DNA of 64,000 bases from Mycobacterium sp. 1164985.4 (GTDB lineage: Bacteria; Actinomycetota; Actinomycetes; Mycobacteriales; Mycobacteriaceae). The DNA lies in assembly GCF_001668575.1 (NCBI RefSeq), contig NZ_LZMD01000012.1, forward strand, positions 17,632 through 81,631, in the 5' to 3' direction. The notes beneath the pieces are model-generated. The model had not been told where the DNA came from and made no database searches. It was given only the letters and a program-made list of their open reading frames with translations. Made by a program: the position numbers and the translations under genes. Positions 35,593 through 43,821 of this stretch are shown one piece after another (the first letter of the stretch is position 1; each line of letters starts with the position of its first letter).

Positions 35593-37332
35593 TTGGGCTT
35601 TCTGAAAGCGGATTCACCCGCGCTCGACCACCCGACATGGCGGCAGGGCAGCCGATCGGGGCGGCTCAAGCCTCTCGTGCGCCACATCGCGGAGCGGGGG
35701 ATGGGGAACCCCGACGTGCTGTATGTGCTCTACACGGTGAAGATCGCGTTGTTCGTAATCGGCGGCGTGTGTTTCGCGTTGGCCACCAAGGGCATCGACG
35801 GGTGGGGAAACATCGCGTCGTGGTGGAGCGAGCCGATCGTCTTCCAGAAGGCCGTGCTGTGGGCGCTGCTGTTCGAGGTGCTCGGACTGGGCTGCGGATT
35901 CGGGCCGTTGACCGGGAAGATCAAACCGCCGATGGGCTCGGTGCTGTACTGGCTCCGCGTCGGGACCATCCGGCTCCCGCCGTGGCCGCGCTGGGTGCCG
36001 CTGACCGCCGGTGATCGCCGCGGTCCGCTCGACGTGGTGCTGTATGCCGGTCTGCTCGTTGCGACGCTCTGCGCGCTGCTGTCGGACGGCACGGGACCCG
36101 TTGCCGCTTTGGATACCTCGATCGGATTGCTGCCGACTCCGAACATCGCTGTGATTGTCGCGTTGCTTGCGATCGCCGGGCTTCGCGACAAGCTCATCTT
36201 CCTCGCCGCCCGCGGCGAGGTGTACGGGGCGTTGACGGTGACGTTCCTGCTGCCGGGGCAGGACATGATCGTCGCAGCGAAGTTGGTGATGGTGGCGATC
36301 TGGATGGGGGCGGCCACATCGAAGCTGAACAAACATTTTCCCTATGTTGTCGCGACGATGATGGGTAACAGCCCTCTGGTTCGCTCGAAGCGCTTGCGCA
36401 CGTTGCTCTATCGCGGCTACCCGGAGGACGTTCGGCCCAGCATTATCCCGCGGCTGCTCGCGCATGGCGGCACCGTCGTCGAATTGCTTGTGCCGCTGGT
36501 GATGTTCTTCTCCCACGGCGGAGTGATCACCATCGTCGCGGCCACGGTGATGGTGATCTTTCACCTCGTGATACTGACGTCGATTCCTCTTGGGGTGCCT
36601 CTGGAGTGGAACGTCTTCATGATCTTCGGCATCGGGTCGCTCTTCGTCGCACATGCGGATCTCGGCCTCGGTGAGCTTGCGCAGCCGTGGGCGGTGGCCG
36701 CGCTGATGGCGGTGATCATCGCCGCAATCGTTCTCGGCAACGTCGACCCGCCGAAAGTGTCCTTCCTGCCGGGGATGCGCTACTACGCGGGCAACTGGGA
36801 CATCTCCACCTGGTGTTTGACCGAGTCGGCCACCGCCAAGATCCAGGAGCGGGCCTCGGGACTCGGCTTGTTGCAGCACAAGCAACTCGAACGGCTCGCC
36901 GGTCCCGAGAATGCGGAGATCGCGATGTACCGCGGCTTGGCGTTTCGTGCGATGTACGCACACGGCCGCGCCGTCGTGACGCTGTTGAATCGCGTCATGC
37001 CCGCCGGGCGTGAGGATGAGTACGCCGTCGTCGAGGGCGAGATGGTCGCCGCGTATGCGCTCGGATGGAGCTTCGGCGACGGCCATCTGCACAACGAGAA
37101 CCTGGTGCGAGCTCTGCACGCCCGCTGTCGTTTCGAGCCGGGCGAGGTTCGCATCATCATGATCGATGGTCAGCCGATCCATCGACAGCGGCAGCGGTAT
37201 CGCCTCATCGACGCCGCGACAGGCGAGTTCGAACGTGGCACCTTCGAGATCGCTGATCTGATCGATCGCCAGCCGTGGGAGGACGACGTACCGATTACGG
37301 TGATAGCCGCAACGGCGGTCGACCGTCGCTAG
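35593..37332 (+). CDS. DUF3556 multi-pass membrane protein
   Basis: A 579-residue protein of the actinobacterial DUF3556 family, function unknown. About eight to ten hydrophobic segments occupy residues 45-390 (for example VKIALFVIGGVCFALATKG, LDVVLYAGLLVATLCALL, LLVPLVMFFSHGGVITIV, AVAALMAVIIAAIVLGNV). The last 180 residues are soluble, beginning MRYYAGNWDISTWCLTES. The architecture recalls quinone- or oxygen-dependent membrane enzymes of the HTTM/vitamin-K carboxylase group, but that is a guess. It starts on TTG at 35593, 13 nt after the Rieske gene, and probably shares its operon. Confidence 0.78.
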   Translation: MGFLKADSPALDHPTWRQGSRSGRLKPLVRHIAERGMGNPDVLYVLYTVKIALFVIGGVCFALATKGIDGWGNIASWWSEPIVFQKAVLWALLFEVLGLGCGFGPLTGKIKPPMGSVLYWLRVGTIRLPPWPRWVPLTAGDRRGPLDVVLYAGLLVATLCALLSDGTGPVAALDTSIGLLPTPNIAVIVALLAIAGLRDKLIFLAARGEVYGALTVTFLLPGQDMIVAAKLVMVAIWMGAATSKLNKHFPYVVATMMGNSPLVRSKRLRTLLYRGYPEDVRPSIIPRLLAHGGTVVELLVPLVMFFSHGGVITIVAATVMVIFHLVILTSIPLGVPLEWNVFMIFGIGSLFVAHADLGLGELAQPWAVAALMAVIIAAIVLGNVDPPKVSFLPGMRYYAGNWDISTWCLTESATAKIQERASGLGLLQHKQLERLAGPENAEIAMYRGLAFRAMYAHGRAVVTLLNRVMPAGREDEYAVVEGEMVAAYALGWSFGDGHLHNENLVRALHARCRFEPGEVRIIMIDGQPIHRQRQRYRLIDAATGEFERGTFEIADLIDRQPWEDDVPITVIAATAVDRR

Positions 37333-37371
37333 GGGCGCATCAGACGCCATCGGCCCCGCAGGTTCGCGGGC

Positions 37372-38229
37372 TCAAATACCCATCTTGAGGCTGGCGCCGG
37401 CGTCGACGAAGAGTTGTTGGCCGGTCACATAGCGTGACTCGTCGGAAGCAAGGTAGACGACCGCATGCGAGATGTCTTCCGGCTCGACGTAGGGGATCGG
37501 CATCGCCTGGAGGACGGGAAAGACGAGTTCGGCATCATCACGCGAAGGATCGGCGAGATCCGGCCGGAATGTGCGATACATCGGCAAGTTGTGCAGCATG
37601 TCGGTGTTCACGTTCGTGGGATGGATCGCGTTGATCCGAATGCTGTGGGGTGCCATCGTCAGTGCGAGCGCCTTCGTGTACTCGCGGATCATCTTCTTGG
37701 CCATGCCGTACCCCGCGCCGCCGGGACCCTGCGGTCCGCCGCCGGTCGCGAGATCCTTTTGTTCGACGAGCCCCGCGATCGATCCGGTCACGATGATCGA
37801 ACCACCCGGCCCGAGATGATCGAGGCTGAGGTGAATCGTATTGACGACTCCCACGAAGTCGACGTCGAAGGCGTCGATGAACCCGCGGTAGGGAATATGG
37901 CTGCCTTGCGGGCATATTCCCGCATTCGCGACGACGACGTGCAGACCGCCGAGCTCGGCAACGGCGTCGTCGAGCACCTTCTTCAGGGTGGGCCGGTCAC
38001 GCACGTCGACTGCTGCAGTGATGACCCTGCGTCCGGCCTTCTCAACCAGTTTCGCTGTCTCGTCGAGGTCGGCGCGCGTCGCCAGCGAATATTCGTTCGA
38101 GGGGATATCCGCACAAATGTCGATTGCGATGATGTCAGCGCCCTCGTCGGCCATGTTCACCGCATGGCTGCGGCCCTGACCACGGGCTGCGCCGGTGATC
38201 GCGGCCACCTTGCCGCTGAGACGGTTCAT
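37372..38229 (-). CDS. mycofactocin-coupled SDR family oxidoreductase
   Basis: A 285-residue short-chain dehydrogenase of the group with tightly bound NAD that is re-oxidised through mycofactocin. The nucleotide motif TGAARGQGR is at about residues 12-20, and the diagnostic insertion ADEGADIIAIDICADIPSNEY follows (about residues 27-47). NAG, the catalytic Ser in VTGSIAG and YGMAKK complete the active site, and PEDISHAVVYLASDESRYVTG closes it. It probably oxidises an alcohol from the surrounding pathway. ATG start; a palindrome lies 60 nt upstream. Confidence 0.88.
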   Translation of the reverse strand: MNRLSGKVAAITGAARGQGRSHAVNMADEGADIIAIDICADIPSNEYSLATRADLDETAKLVEKAGRRVITAAVDVRDRPTLKKVLDDAVAELGGLHVVVANAGICPQGSHIPYRGFIDAFDVDFVGVVNTIHLSLDHLGPGGSIIVTGSIAGLVEQKDLATGGGPQGPGGAGYGMAKKMIREYTKALALTMAPHSIRINAIHPTNVNTDMLHNLPMYRTFRPDLADPSRDDAELVFPVLQAMPIPYVEPEDISHAVVYLASDESRYVTGQQLFVDAGASLKMGI

Positions 38230-38288
38230 CTAGCCCTCCAATGCGCTAAGACGCGGGCCTCCATGCCGGTTGGATGATAGAACAGATA

Positions 38289-38303
38289 GTGTCAACTTGT
38301 CAC
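38289..38303. promoter_or_regulatory. 15-bp near-palindrome upstream of the mycofactocin SDR
   Basis: GTGTCAA (38289-38295), a central C, then TTGTCAC (38297-38303). Six of seven arm positions pair. The element overlaps the last codon of the thioesterase gene and lies about 60-75 nt before the SDR start, so it could separately regulate the SDR. No clear -10/-35 pair accompanies it. Confidence 0.35.
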
Positions 38304-39580
38304 ATAGCGGTACGACTGTCGTGCCCCATCGCTGCAGGATCGCGTTGGAACTCACGAACCATGGCCTGAATCGTGTAAGAAGCCGCCAGCCGGCCGTCCT
38401 CGGTAAAGACGTGACCGTCCCCCTGGACCAAGCCACGCCCGGCCCAGAACGCTCGATTGGCGTAGAGCAGCCAGTCGGTGACATCCACCTCCTCGTGAAA
38501 AGCGATCGTGGCCTTCATGATCCCGGTCGACAATGTGCGGTGCGCAAGCGCCTCGCCGAATCCGGCATGGGGGAGCATGCCCGCGGCGATGGTCCAATGC
38601 GTCGACGACTGGGCGAGAAGGCCCGTGTGGAGATACGGCTCATCGGGGGCTTCGCGGAACCGGACCCACGCATTGATCTCGGGCGGGCCCACCCGGTCGG
38701 GGTTGAGGTCGTAGGCCCCGTCGACGATCCTGATCTCGCGGCCGGGCATTCCGAAACCTTCGAACGGTTCTGCGTCCACGGGCTTCGCGACGTCCGGCAT
38801 CGCCGCCACATGACTGATGACGTCATCGGATCCGGAGTCGCACAGCAGTATCGCGGCACCTCGCAGTGTGCCGTGTTGGGTCGCGCGTACCTCGGCGGTG
38901 GAGAACGTCCGCCCCTTGCGGAGCAGTTCGACGGTCAGATCGACCGGTGCCCCGAAGGAGGCCGCTTTGACGAAAACCATCGACGCAGACGTGACACGTT
39001 GCTGCGGAAGCCTTTTCGACACGGCGACGATGGCTTCTGCAAGTAGCTGCCCGCCTTCCACCACATCGCGGGCCGCGGGACCATGCGCGGGGCCGACAAA
39101 CGTATTCGCATCGGTGGGTTGGACGTCGATCAGTCGCACCAACTCGGCGGCATCGCCCCACAGCGGAAACCTCACAGGTACCAAGGATCCGTCATGCCAA
39201 CGCTCCACGACAACGACGCGCAGCCGCTCGTCGTAAAACGAAACGTGGCCGACGATCCCCGCTACCTCGGGCAGCGGAGTAGGATAGCTCCACGCGACGT
39301 TCTCGATCTCCTGGTCCCGGTGGCGCAGGCTCCAGTACGAGGCTTCGCCCTTGAACGGGCACACCGTGGTGTGCGCGTTGGGTACGAGCAGATCCCATTG
39401 GACGTCTTCCTCCGGAAAGTACAGCCGGTCAACGTGATCGGTTTCCGCAACGACGAGGCAGTTCTCACTCTCGGCGACCAGGGTGTCATCGAGCCACACC
39501 TGCCCGATGTAGGGACACGACCTGATGCCGATCCTGTAGTCCGGGTGCGACGGCCATGCCGACTCGATCTTCGTGGTCAT
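38300..39580 (-). CDS. DUF427 / acyl-CoA thioesterase fusion
   Basis: A 426-residue fusion. Residues about 15-105 are a DUF427 domain (VWLDDTLVAESENCLVVAE, then FPEEDVQWDLL, then CPFKGEASYWSL). From about residue 130 there is a TesB-type double hotdog thioesterase (GQLLAEAIVAVSKRLPQQR, ASMVFVKAASFG, and TIAFHEEVDVTDWLLYAN near the end). The family releases free acids from acyl-CoA; the DUF427 half may bind a carrier or act as regulator. ATG at 39580 overlaps the upstream SDR stop by 4 nt. Confidence 0.82.
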   Translation of the reverse strand: MTTKIESAWPSHPDYRIGIRSCPYIGQVWLDDTLVAESENCLVVAETDHVDRLYFPEEDVQWDLLVPNAHTTVCPFKGEASYWSLRHRDQEIENVAWSYPTPLPEVAGIVGHVSFYDERLRVVVVERWHDGSLVPVRFPLWGDAAELVRLIDVQPTDANTFVGPAHGPAARDVVEGGQLLAEAIVAVSKRLPQQRVTSASMVFVKAASFGAPVDLTVELLRKGRTFSTAEVRATQHGTLRGAAILLCDSGSDDVISHVAAMPDVAKPVDAEPFEGFGMPGREIRIVDGAYDLNPDRVGPPEINAWVRFREAPDEPYLHTGLLAQSSTHWTIAAGMLPHAGFGEALAHRTLSTGIMKATIAFHEEVDVTDWLLYANRAFWAGRGLVQGDGHVFTEDGRLAASYTIQAMVREFQRDPAAMGHDSRTAM

Positions 39581-40335
39581 GCCCGCATCGGACCTGTCGG
39601 AGACTTCACGACGATCGATTCCAAACCGACGTCCGGATGGTCGATGGCGCTGGCGTAGATTCCGACCAAGACATCCGCGACCGCCTCCGGGGCCATCAGG
39701 CTCTCCTGAACGAGGCCGCGCGAAAGCCATTCGGTGACTGCGGTATTCAGAAGGCTGGGATCGAAGGCGGACGTGAAGTCCGTCGGTACGGTTCCACTGA
39801 CCTCGATGCAGCTGAACCGGTATCCCGGTTTCTCCAGGCGCCATGAGACCAGGCACCGTTCCAACGCTGCCTTGCTCGCCGAGTAGGCGCCGAGCGCGGT
39901 GTGCGGGTGGCGGACTGAATCCGACGACATCGCAGCCACGATCGCTGAAGGGGTGAGCGCGGGAAGCAGCGCGCGAATGATCTCGTGCACGCCGACCACG
40001 TTCGTTTCGAAGACGTCGAGCCAGTCCTGTGCATCGGTGTCGGCGAACATCTTCAGAGGTGCGTAGCCCGACGAGATCAACACGATGTCCACCGTGTCGA
40101 GGGTGTCCCGGGCGGTATCTGCGAGACGCGCGCAATCGGCCGATGTGCGGACGTCGACGGCGACCGCGACGCCTCCGCCCGCCTCCGCGACGACCTCCTC
40201 GAGTTTGTCGACTCGGCGGGCGGCGAGGACCAGTCGGGCGCCCTCCTTGCCTGCTCTGACGGCGAAGGCGCGTCCGATCCCCGCGGACGCGCCCACCACG
40301 ACCACCCGTTTACCGGCCAGCGAACGCTCACCCAT
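39577..40335 (-). CDS. short-chain dehydrogenase/reductase
   Basis: A 252-residue classical SDR. The cofactor motif is VVGASAGIGRAFA (about residues 10-22), the catalytic Ser is in VAAMSSDSVRHP and Tyr/Lys in YSASKAAL. The Arg/Arg at AARRVDK suggests NADP(H) preference. The substrate alcohol or ketone is unknown. I use ATG 40335 (MGERSLAGKR), since the extra 14 residues of an earlier start add nothing conserved. It is coupled to the thioesterase downstream by ATGA. Confidence 0.85.
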   Translation of the reverse strand: MGERSLAGKRVVVVGASAGIGRAFAVRAGKEGARLVLAARRVDKLEEVVAEAGGGVAVAVDVRTSADCARLADTARDTLDTVDIVLISSGYAPLKMFADTDAQDWLDVFETNVVGVHEIIRALLPALTPSAIVAAMSSDSVRHPHTALGAYSASKAALERCLVSWRLEKPGYRFSCIEVSGTVPTDFTSAFDPSLLNTAVTEWLSRGLVQESLMAPEAVADVLVGIYASAIDHPDVGLESIVVKSPTGPMRA

Positions 40336-40417
40336 CAGATCTCTGCCCTCGCTCTCCTGCGCCGTCGGGGAGAACAATATTACAGATTATGTCTTACTGA
40401 CTAGGGGTGCGCTCGGT

Positions 40418-41029
40418 TCACCGCAGACCGTTGACCGCGAACTTCTCGACGTAGCGGCGCACGGTCGCCGGTTTGGACATGTCGAAGGTCTGAGCTTTGT
40501 TGACCGTCGAGAACGAGTAGATGATCCGCGCGAGCCATTCACTAGCCGCTGCCACATCGACGCCCGCCCCCACCTCGCCTCGCTCCTGGGCCTCCCGCAC
40601 GTAGGGCACCAGGAACTGGGTCGTGCGTCGCACCGCGGAGTCCCCATCGGAGATCATGTGCCGCATCAACTCGGCGTCGTCGGCCATCAAACGATTGCGG
40701 GTCCGATGGTCGAGCAGGATCTTGGCGTGGGTTTCGGCCATCGCGCCGATCTTTTCCGCCAGCGTCGGCTTCTTTGCCATCGCCGCCGCGACTTCCTTGT
40801 AGAACCTCTGCGCGCCGTACTCGATCGCCGCCTCGATCAGGATCGTGCGGTCCTCGAAATACCGATATACCGTCCCCCGCGACACATTCGCCATCCGGGC
40901 TACGTCCTGCACGCTGGTGCGCTGAATCCCCAGTTGCGCAAAGCAGAGGTTCGCCGCCTCGAGAATCTGATCTCGGCGGTCCGACTCCTCTTGCTCGTCG
41001 ATCGCGGCCGCGGCCCGCTCAGTCGACAT
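40418..41029 (-). CDS. TetR family transcriptional regulator
   Basis: A 203-residue regulator starting MSTERAAAAIDEQEESDRR. The HTH runs from ILEAANLCFAQLGI to VQDVARMANVSRGTVYRYF. The C-terminal ligand domain is helical. It lies upstream of the SDR-thioesterase pair with an 82-bp AT-richer gap that contains CAGATTATGTCT (40383-40394), and it is divergent from the SDR at 41227. It could regulate either side. Confidence 0.9.
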   Translation of the reverse strand: MSTERAAAAIDEQEESDRRDQILEAANLCFAQLGIQRTSVQDVARMANVSRGTVYRYFEDRTILIEAAIEYGAQRFYKEVAAAMAKKPTLAEKIGAMAETHAKILLDHRTRNRLMADDAELMRHMISDGDSAVRRTTQFLVPYVREAQERGEVGAGVDVAAASEWLARIIYSFSTVNKAQTFDMSKPATVRRYVEKFAVNGLR

Positions 41030-41226
41030 GTCGCCCCTCGTCCCAGAAAGCTGAGTCTGTCAAGGTCTCTATGCTACGCGACACCCAGTGTTCCGGTGTT
41101 CCGGCGCACCGTCGCCCACATCGCGAGGCTCGGAGAACACAGGGTGAACATAGTGACATCACTCGTCTAGATGTTTAGTCTCGCACGATATCGGTTGGCG
41201 TACTGACCGGCAAGAAGGGGGCCAGC

Positions 41227-42036
41227 GTGGATCTCGGGGTGTCCGGACGCAACTTCATCATTGTCGGCGGGACGACCGGCATGGGATTCGCCGCCGCCGA
41301 GGAGCTGGCTCGCGACGGCGCCAATGTCGCGCTCCTGGCGCGCGACGGCGAACGGGCAACCAAGAGGGCGAACCGGCTGTCCGACCGATATGGGGTGAAC
41401 GCCGTGGGAATCAGCGTCGACGCCGCCGCCACCGGCGATGGCGTGCAGCGCGCCGTCGATGAGGCGGCCGACCGGCTCGGCCCACTGCGCGGCCTGGCCG
41501 TGACGGCGGGCCCGATGAGGCAGCAGGGCCCGTTTCTCGAGCACGGCGACGATTCGTGGGACTGGTACTACCAGATGATCCTGATGGCGACGGTGCGGTC
41601 ATGCCGCGCGGTCATTCCCCATCTGCAGCGCAACGGGGGAGGGACGGTGGTGACGACGGCCGCGTATTCGGTACGGGCGCCGAAGATCCTCATACCGCCC
41701 TACAACGCGCTCAAGGCCGCCGTCCTGACGCTTTCCAAGATTCTCGCGAAAACCCATGGGCCGGACGGAATCCGGGTGAACACTATCTGTCCCGGCTTGT
41801 TCGACACCGAGGTGAACGATTTCATCCGTGCACAGCGCGCGACGGAATACGGCGTGCCGCTCGACGATGCGATTTACACGCACCTGGCCAGCAATCCGGC
41901 GTGGAACATGCGCGTCGCGCTCGACCGGGGTGGGCGCCCGCACGAAGCCGGCGAGTTGATCGCGTTCCTACTGGGCGAGCGGGCCGCCTACATGACGGGC
42001 GCCGTGATCAACATCGACGGCGGCACCGACTTCTAG
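41227..42036 (+). CDS. short-chain dehydrogenase/reductase
   Basis: A 269-residue SDR. The N-terminal nucleotide motif is VGGTTGMGFAAAEEL and the cofactor loop is LLARDGERA. VTTAAYSVRAP holds the Ser-like strand, and the Tyr/Lys motif appears as PYNALKAAVL (N/A variant of YxxxK). It closes with RPHEAGELIAFLLGERAAYMTG. GTG 41227 has AAGGGGG upstream. The stop shares CTAG with the converging acyl-CoA dehydrogenase stop. The oxidised or reduced substrate is unknown. Confidence 0.85.
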   Translation: MDLGVSGRNFIIVGGTTGMGFAAAEELARDGANVALLARDGERATKRANRLSDRYGVNAVGISVDAAATGDGVQRAVDEAADRLGPLRGLAVTAGPMRQQGPFLEHGDDSWDWYYQMILMATVRSCRAVIPHLQRNGGGTVVTTAAYSVRAPKILIPPYNALKAAVLTLSKILAKTHGPDGIRVNTICPGLFDTEVNDFIRAQRATEYGVPLDDAIYTHLASNPAWNMRVALDRGGRPHEAGELIAFLLGERAAYMTGAVINIDGGTDF

Positions 42037-43169
42037 ATCCCGACCCGGTCGGCGAGCAGGCCGCGGTGGTACGTGGCGTCGCCCAGCAGCTGCGCCGACG
42101 ACCTCGCTCGCTTGAAGTACAGGTGCGCGGGATGCTCCCACGTGAACCCGATACCGCCGTGGATCTGAATGTTAGCGGCGGCGGTCTTGGTGAATACGTC
42201 CGAGCAGTACGCCTTGGCCAGGGACGCCGCAGCGGGCAGTTCGCCCGCTTGTCCGGCCGCCGCCTGCACGGCGTATTGTGCTGCGCCGCGGGCACACTCG
42301 ATCTCCAGCATCAAGTCGGCACACTTATGGCGGATCGCCTGAAACGACCCGATCGGCCTGCCGAACTGTCGGCGCGCCTTCGCATAGTCGACTGCCATCT
42401 CCAGGCAGCGCTGGGCACCCCCGACCTGTTCCACGGCCAGGCAGGCCGCCGCGATGTCCAGGGCATGTGACATCGCGGGCCATGCCTGCCCCTCGGCGCC
42501 GATCAGCTCTGCGGGGGTGTGCTCGAAGTCGATGCGGGCTTGGCGCCGCGTCGGATCCAATGTTGACAACGGCCGGCGGTGCAGGTTATCGGTCTCGTCG
42601 ACCGCGAAAAGCGATATGCCCGCATCGGTGCGGGCCGCCACCAGCAGCAGGTCTGCGATGTGCCCGTCCAGTACAAATGTCTTGGTGCCGTCGAGGGTCC
42701 AGCGTGAACCGGTAAAACGTGCGCTGGTCTGGATGTCGTCGACATCCCACCGACCGGACTGCTCTGTCATTGCCAGCGCCGCAACCGTCAGTCCCGATGC
42801 GATGCGCGGCAGATACGTCGATTTGGCACCGGTGTCTGCGCAGCACATCAGAACGCTGCCGGCCAACACCACCGACCCGAAGAACGGACCGGGCAGCAGG
42901 GCACGCCCGAACTCCTCGACCACCAACGCCAGTTCCTGGATGCTGTACCCGCTCCCACCGAATTCCTCTGGGATGGCCAGACCCTGAAGCCCGAGTTGGT
43001 CGGCGAGCTGGAACCACACGTCACGGTCGTAACCGTCGGGAGTCCCCATGACACGGCGGACTTCGCTCTCGGAAGACTTGAGCTCGAGAAATGCACGGAC
43101 CGTCCGGCGAAGTTCGTCCTGCTCCGGTGAAGGGGTGAAAACCCATGCGGTATCGCCCATCTCAGCCAT
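42033..43169 (-). CDS. acyl-CoA dehydrogenase
   Basis: A 378-residue acyl-CoA dehydrogenase family protein. It has the N-terminal helical domain (LAIPEEFGGSGYSIQELALVVEEFG), a changed FAD loop ALAMTEQSGRWDVDD, and a C-terminal AAANIQIHGGIGFTWEHPAHLYFKRA. The usual TEPGxGSD and the Glu of YEGT are not present, so it could be the partner chain of a heteromeric FadE. I take ATG 43169; 43160 is an alternative. It is the last gene of the minus operon that begins at 48512. Confidence 0.85.
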   Translation of the reverse strand: MAEMGDTAWVFTPSPEQDELRRTVRAFLELKSSESEVRRVMGTPDGYDRDVWFQLADQLGLQGLAIPEEFGGSGYSIQELALVVEEFGRALLPGPFFGSVVLAGSVLMCCADTGAKSTYLPRIASGLTVAALAMTEQSGRWDVDDIQTSARFTGSRWTLDGTKTFVLDGHIADLLLVAARTDAGISLFAVDETDNLHRRPLSTLDPTRRQARIDFEHTPAELIGAEGQAWPAMSHALDIAAACLAVEQVGGAQRCLEMAVDYAKARRQFGRPIGSFQAIRHKCADLMLEIECARGAAQYAVQAAAGQAGELPAAASLAKAYCSDVFTKTAAANIQIHGGIGFTWEHPAHLYFKRARSSAQLLGDATYHRGLLADRVGI

Positions 43170-43821
43170 CCCGCGGGTCGTCGTCGGAGTGGCCGGCGGG
43201 ATGGACCCGCGGTTCGGCGGCATTGCGGCGCAGTGTGCGCAGCCACGCGCCCGCCGGTGCCGGGGCGGGTACCGGTTTGTCGGGACGGCCGGATTCGGCG
43301 TTGTGGAACTCCTGCCACGACGGAAACGCGTCGTGCCAGCCGCCGTCGTGGGGCGGGGTACCCGGCCACCGCATTTTCCGCTCGCCCAGCGGAGGATGGG
43401 TGATGTCGCTCTCGTACCAGAACAACGGCGTGCGCTTGACGAAGTACCAACGACCGTCCCGACGTTGATAGGTGTCCAGGTAAGCGAGCATCTCGATCAG
43501 CCAAACCGACTCTGTCTCCAAGTCATTGCGCGAATAGACGAGGCCCGTGGCGTTGTCGACGTCGTGGATGTCGATGACGTGGCCGTGCACACCGTGTGCG
43601 CTGCCCAACAGGTCGTGCCGCAGCTCGCGGTCGTACCAGGAGCGCAGCGCCGCGCGGCCGCGACGCTTTCCGGGAACCTTCACGTCGTCGACGAACAGAT
43701 TGACCAGGGCATCGAGGTCCCGCATATCCAACGCGACCGCGTATTTCGCCGCGAGCTGGCGGATCTCGTCGAGCGCCTCCAGGCGTTCGATTCGGGCCTC
43801 GAGTTCGGCCAACGACGTCAC
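43162..43821 (-). CDS. NTF2/SnoaL-like family protein
   Basis: A 219-residue SnoaL-4-like protein. ELEARIERLEALDEIRQLAAKYAVALDMRDL (given in outline) is the entry helix pair, then LVNLFVDDVKVPGKRRG and AHGVHGHVIDIHDVDNATG. The C-terminal tail of about 60 residues is proline- and charge-rich. The family includes dehydratases and ring-hydroxylating-dioxygenase-like partners, but no activity can be assigned. GTG start at 43821 overlaps the acyl-CoA ligase stop by 4 nt. Confidence 0.78.
   Translation of the reverse strand: MTSLAELEARIERLEALDEIRQLAAKYAVALDMRDLDALVNLFVDDVKVPGKRRGRAALRSWYDRELRHDLLGSAHGVHGHVIDIHDVDNATGLVYSRNDLETESVWLIEMLAYLDTYQRRDGRWYFVKRTPLFWYESDITHPPLGERKMRWPGTPPHDGGWHDAFPSWQEFHNAESGRPDKPVPAPAPAGAWLRTLRRNAAEPRVHPAGHSDDDPRDG

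Noticed and set aside
35614..37350. Minus-strand frame of about 578 codons opposite the DUF3556 gene
   Set aside because: The protein is full of His/Arg/Asp without hydrophobic core, typical of an antisense shadow.
39581..40135. N-terminal extension of the DUF427-thioesterase gene
   Set aside because: The extra 185 codons overlap the SDR gene in another frame and are Arg-rich; the ATG at 39580 with an ATGA overlap is a better start.
42033..42036. Overlap of two converging stop codons in CTAG
   Set aside because: Attractive as an antisense signal, but a 4-base palindrome at a convergent junction is expected by chance; the TGATCA abutment at 17416-17421 is similar.
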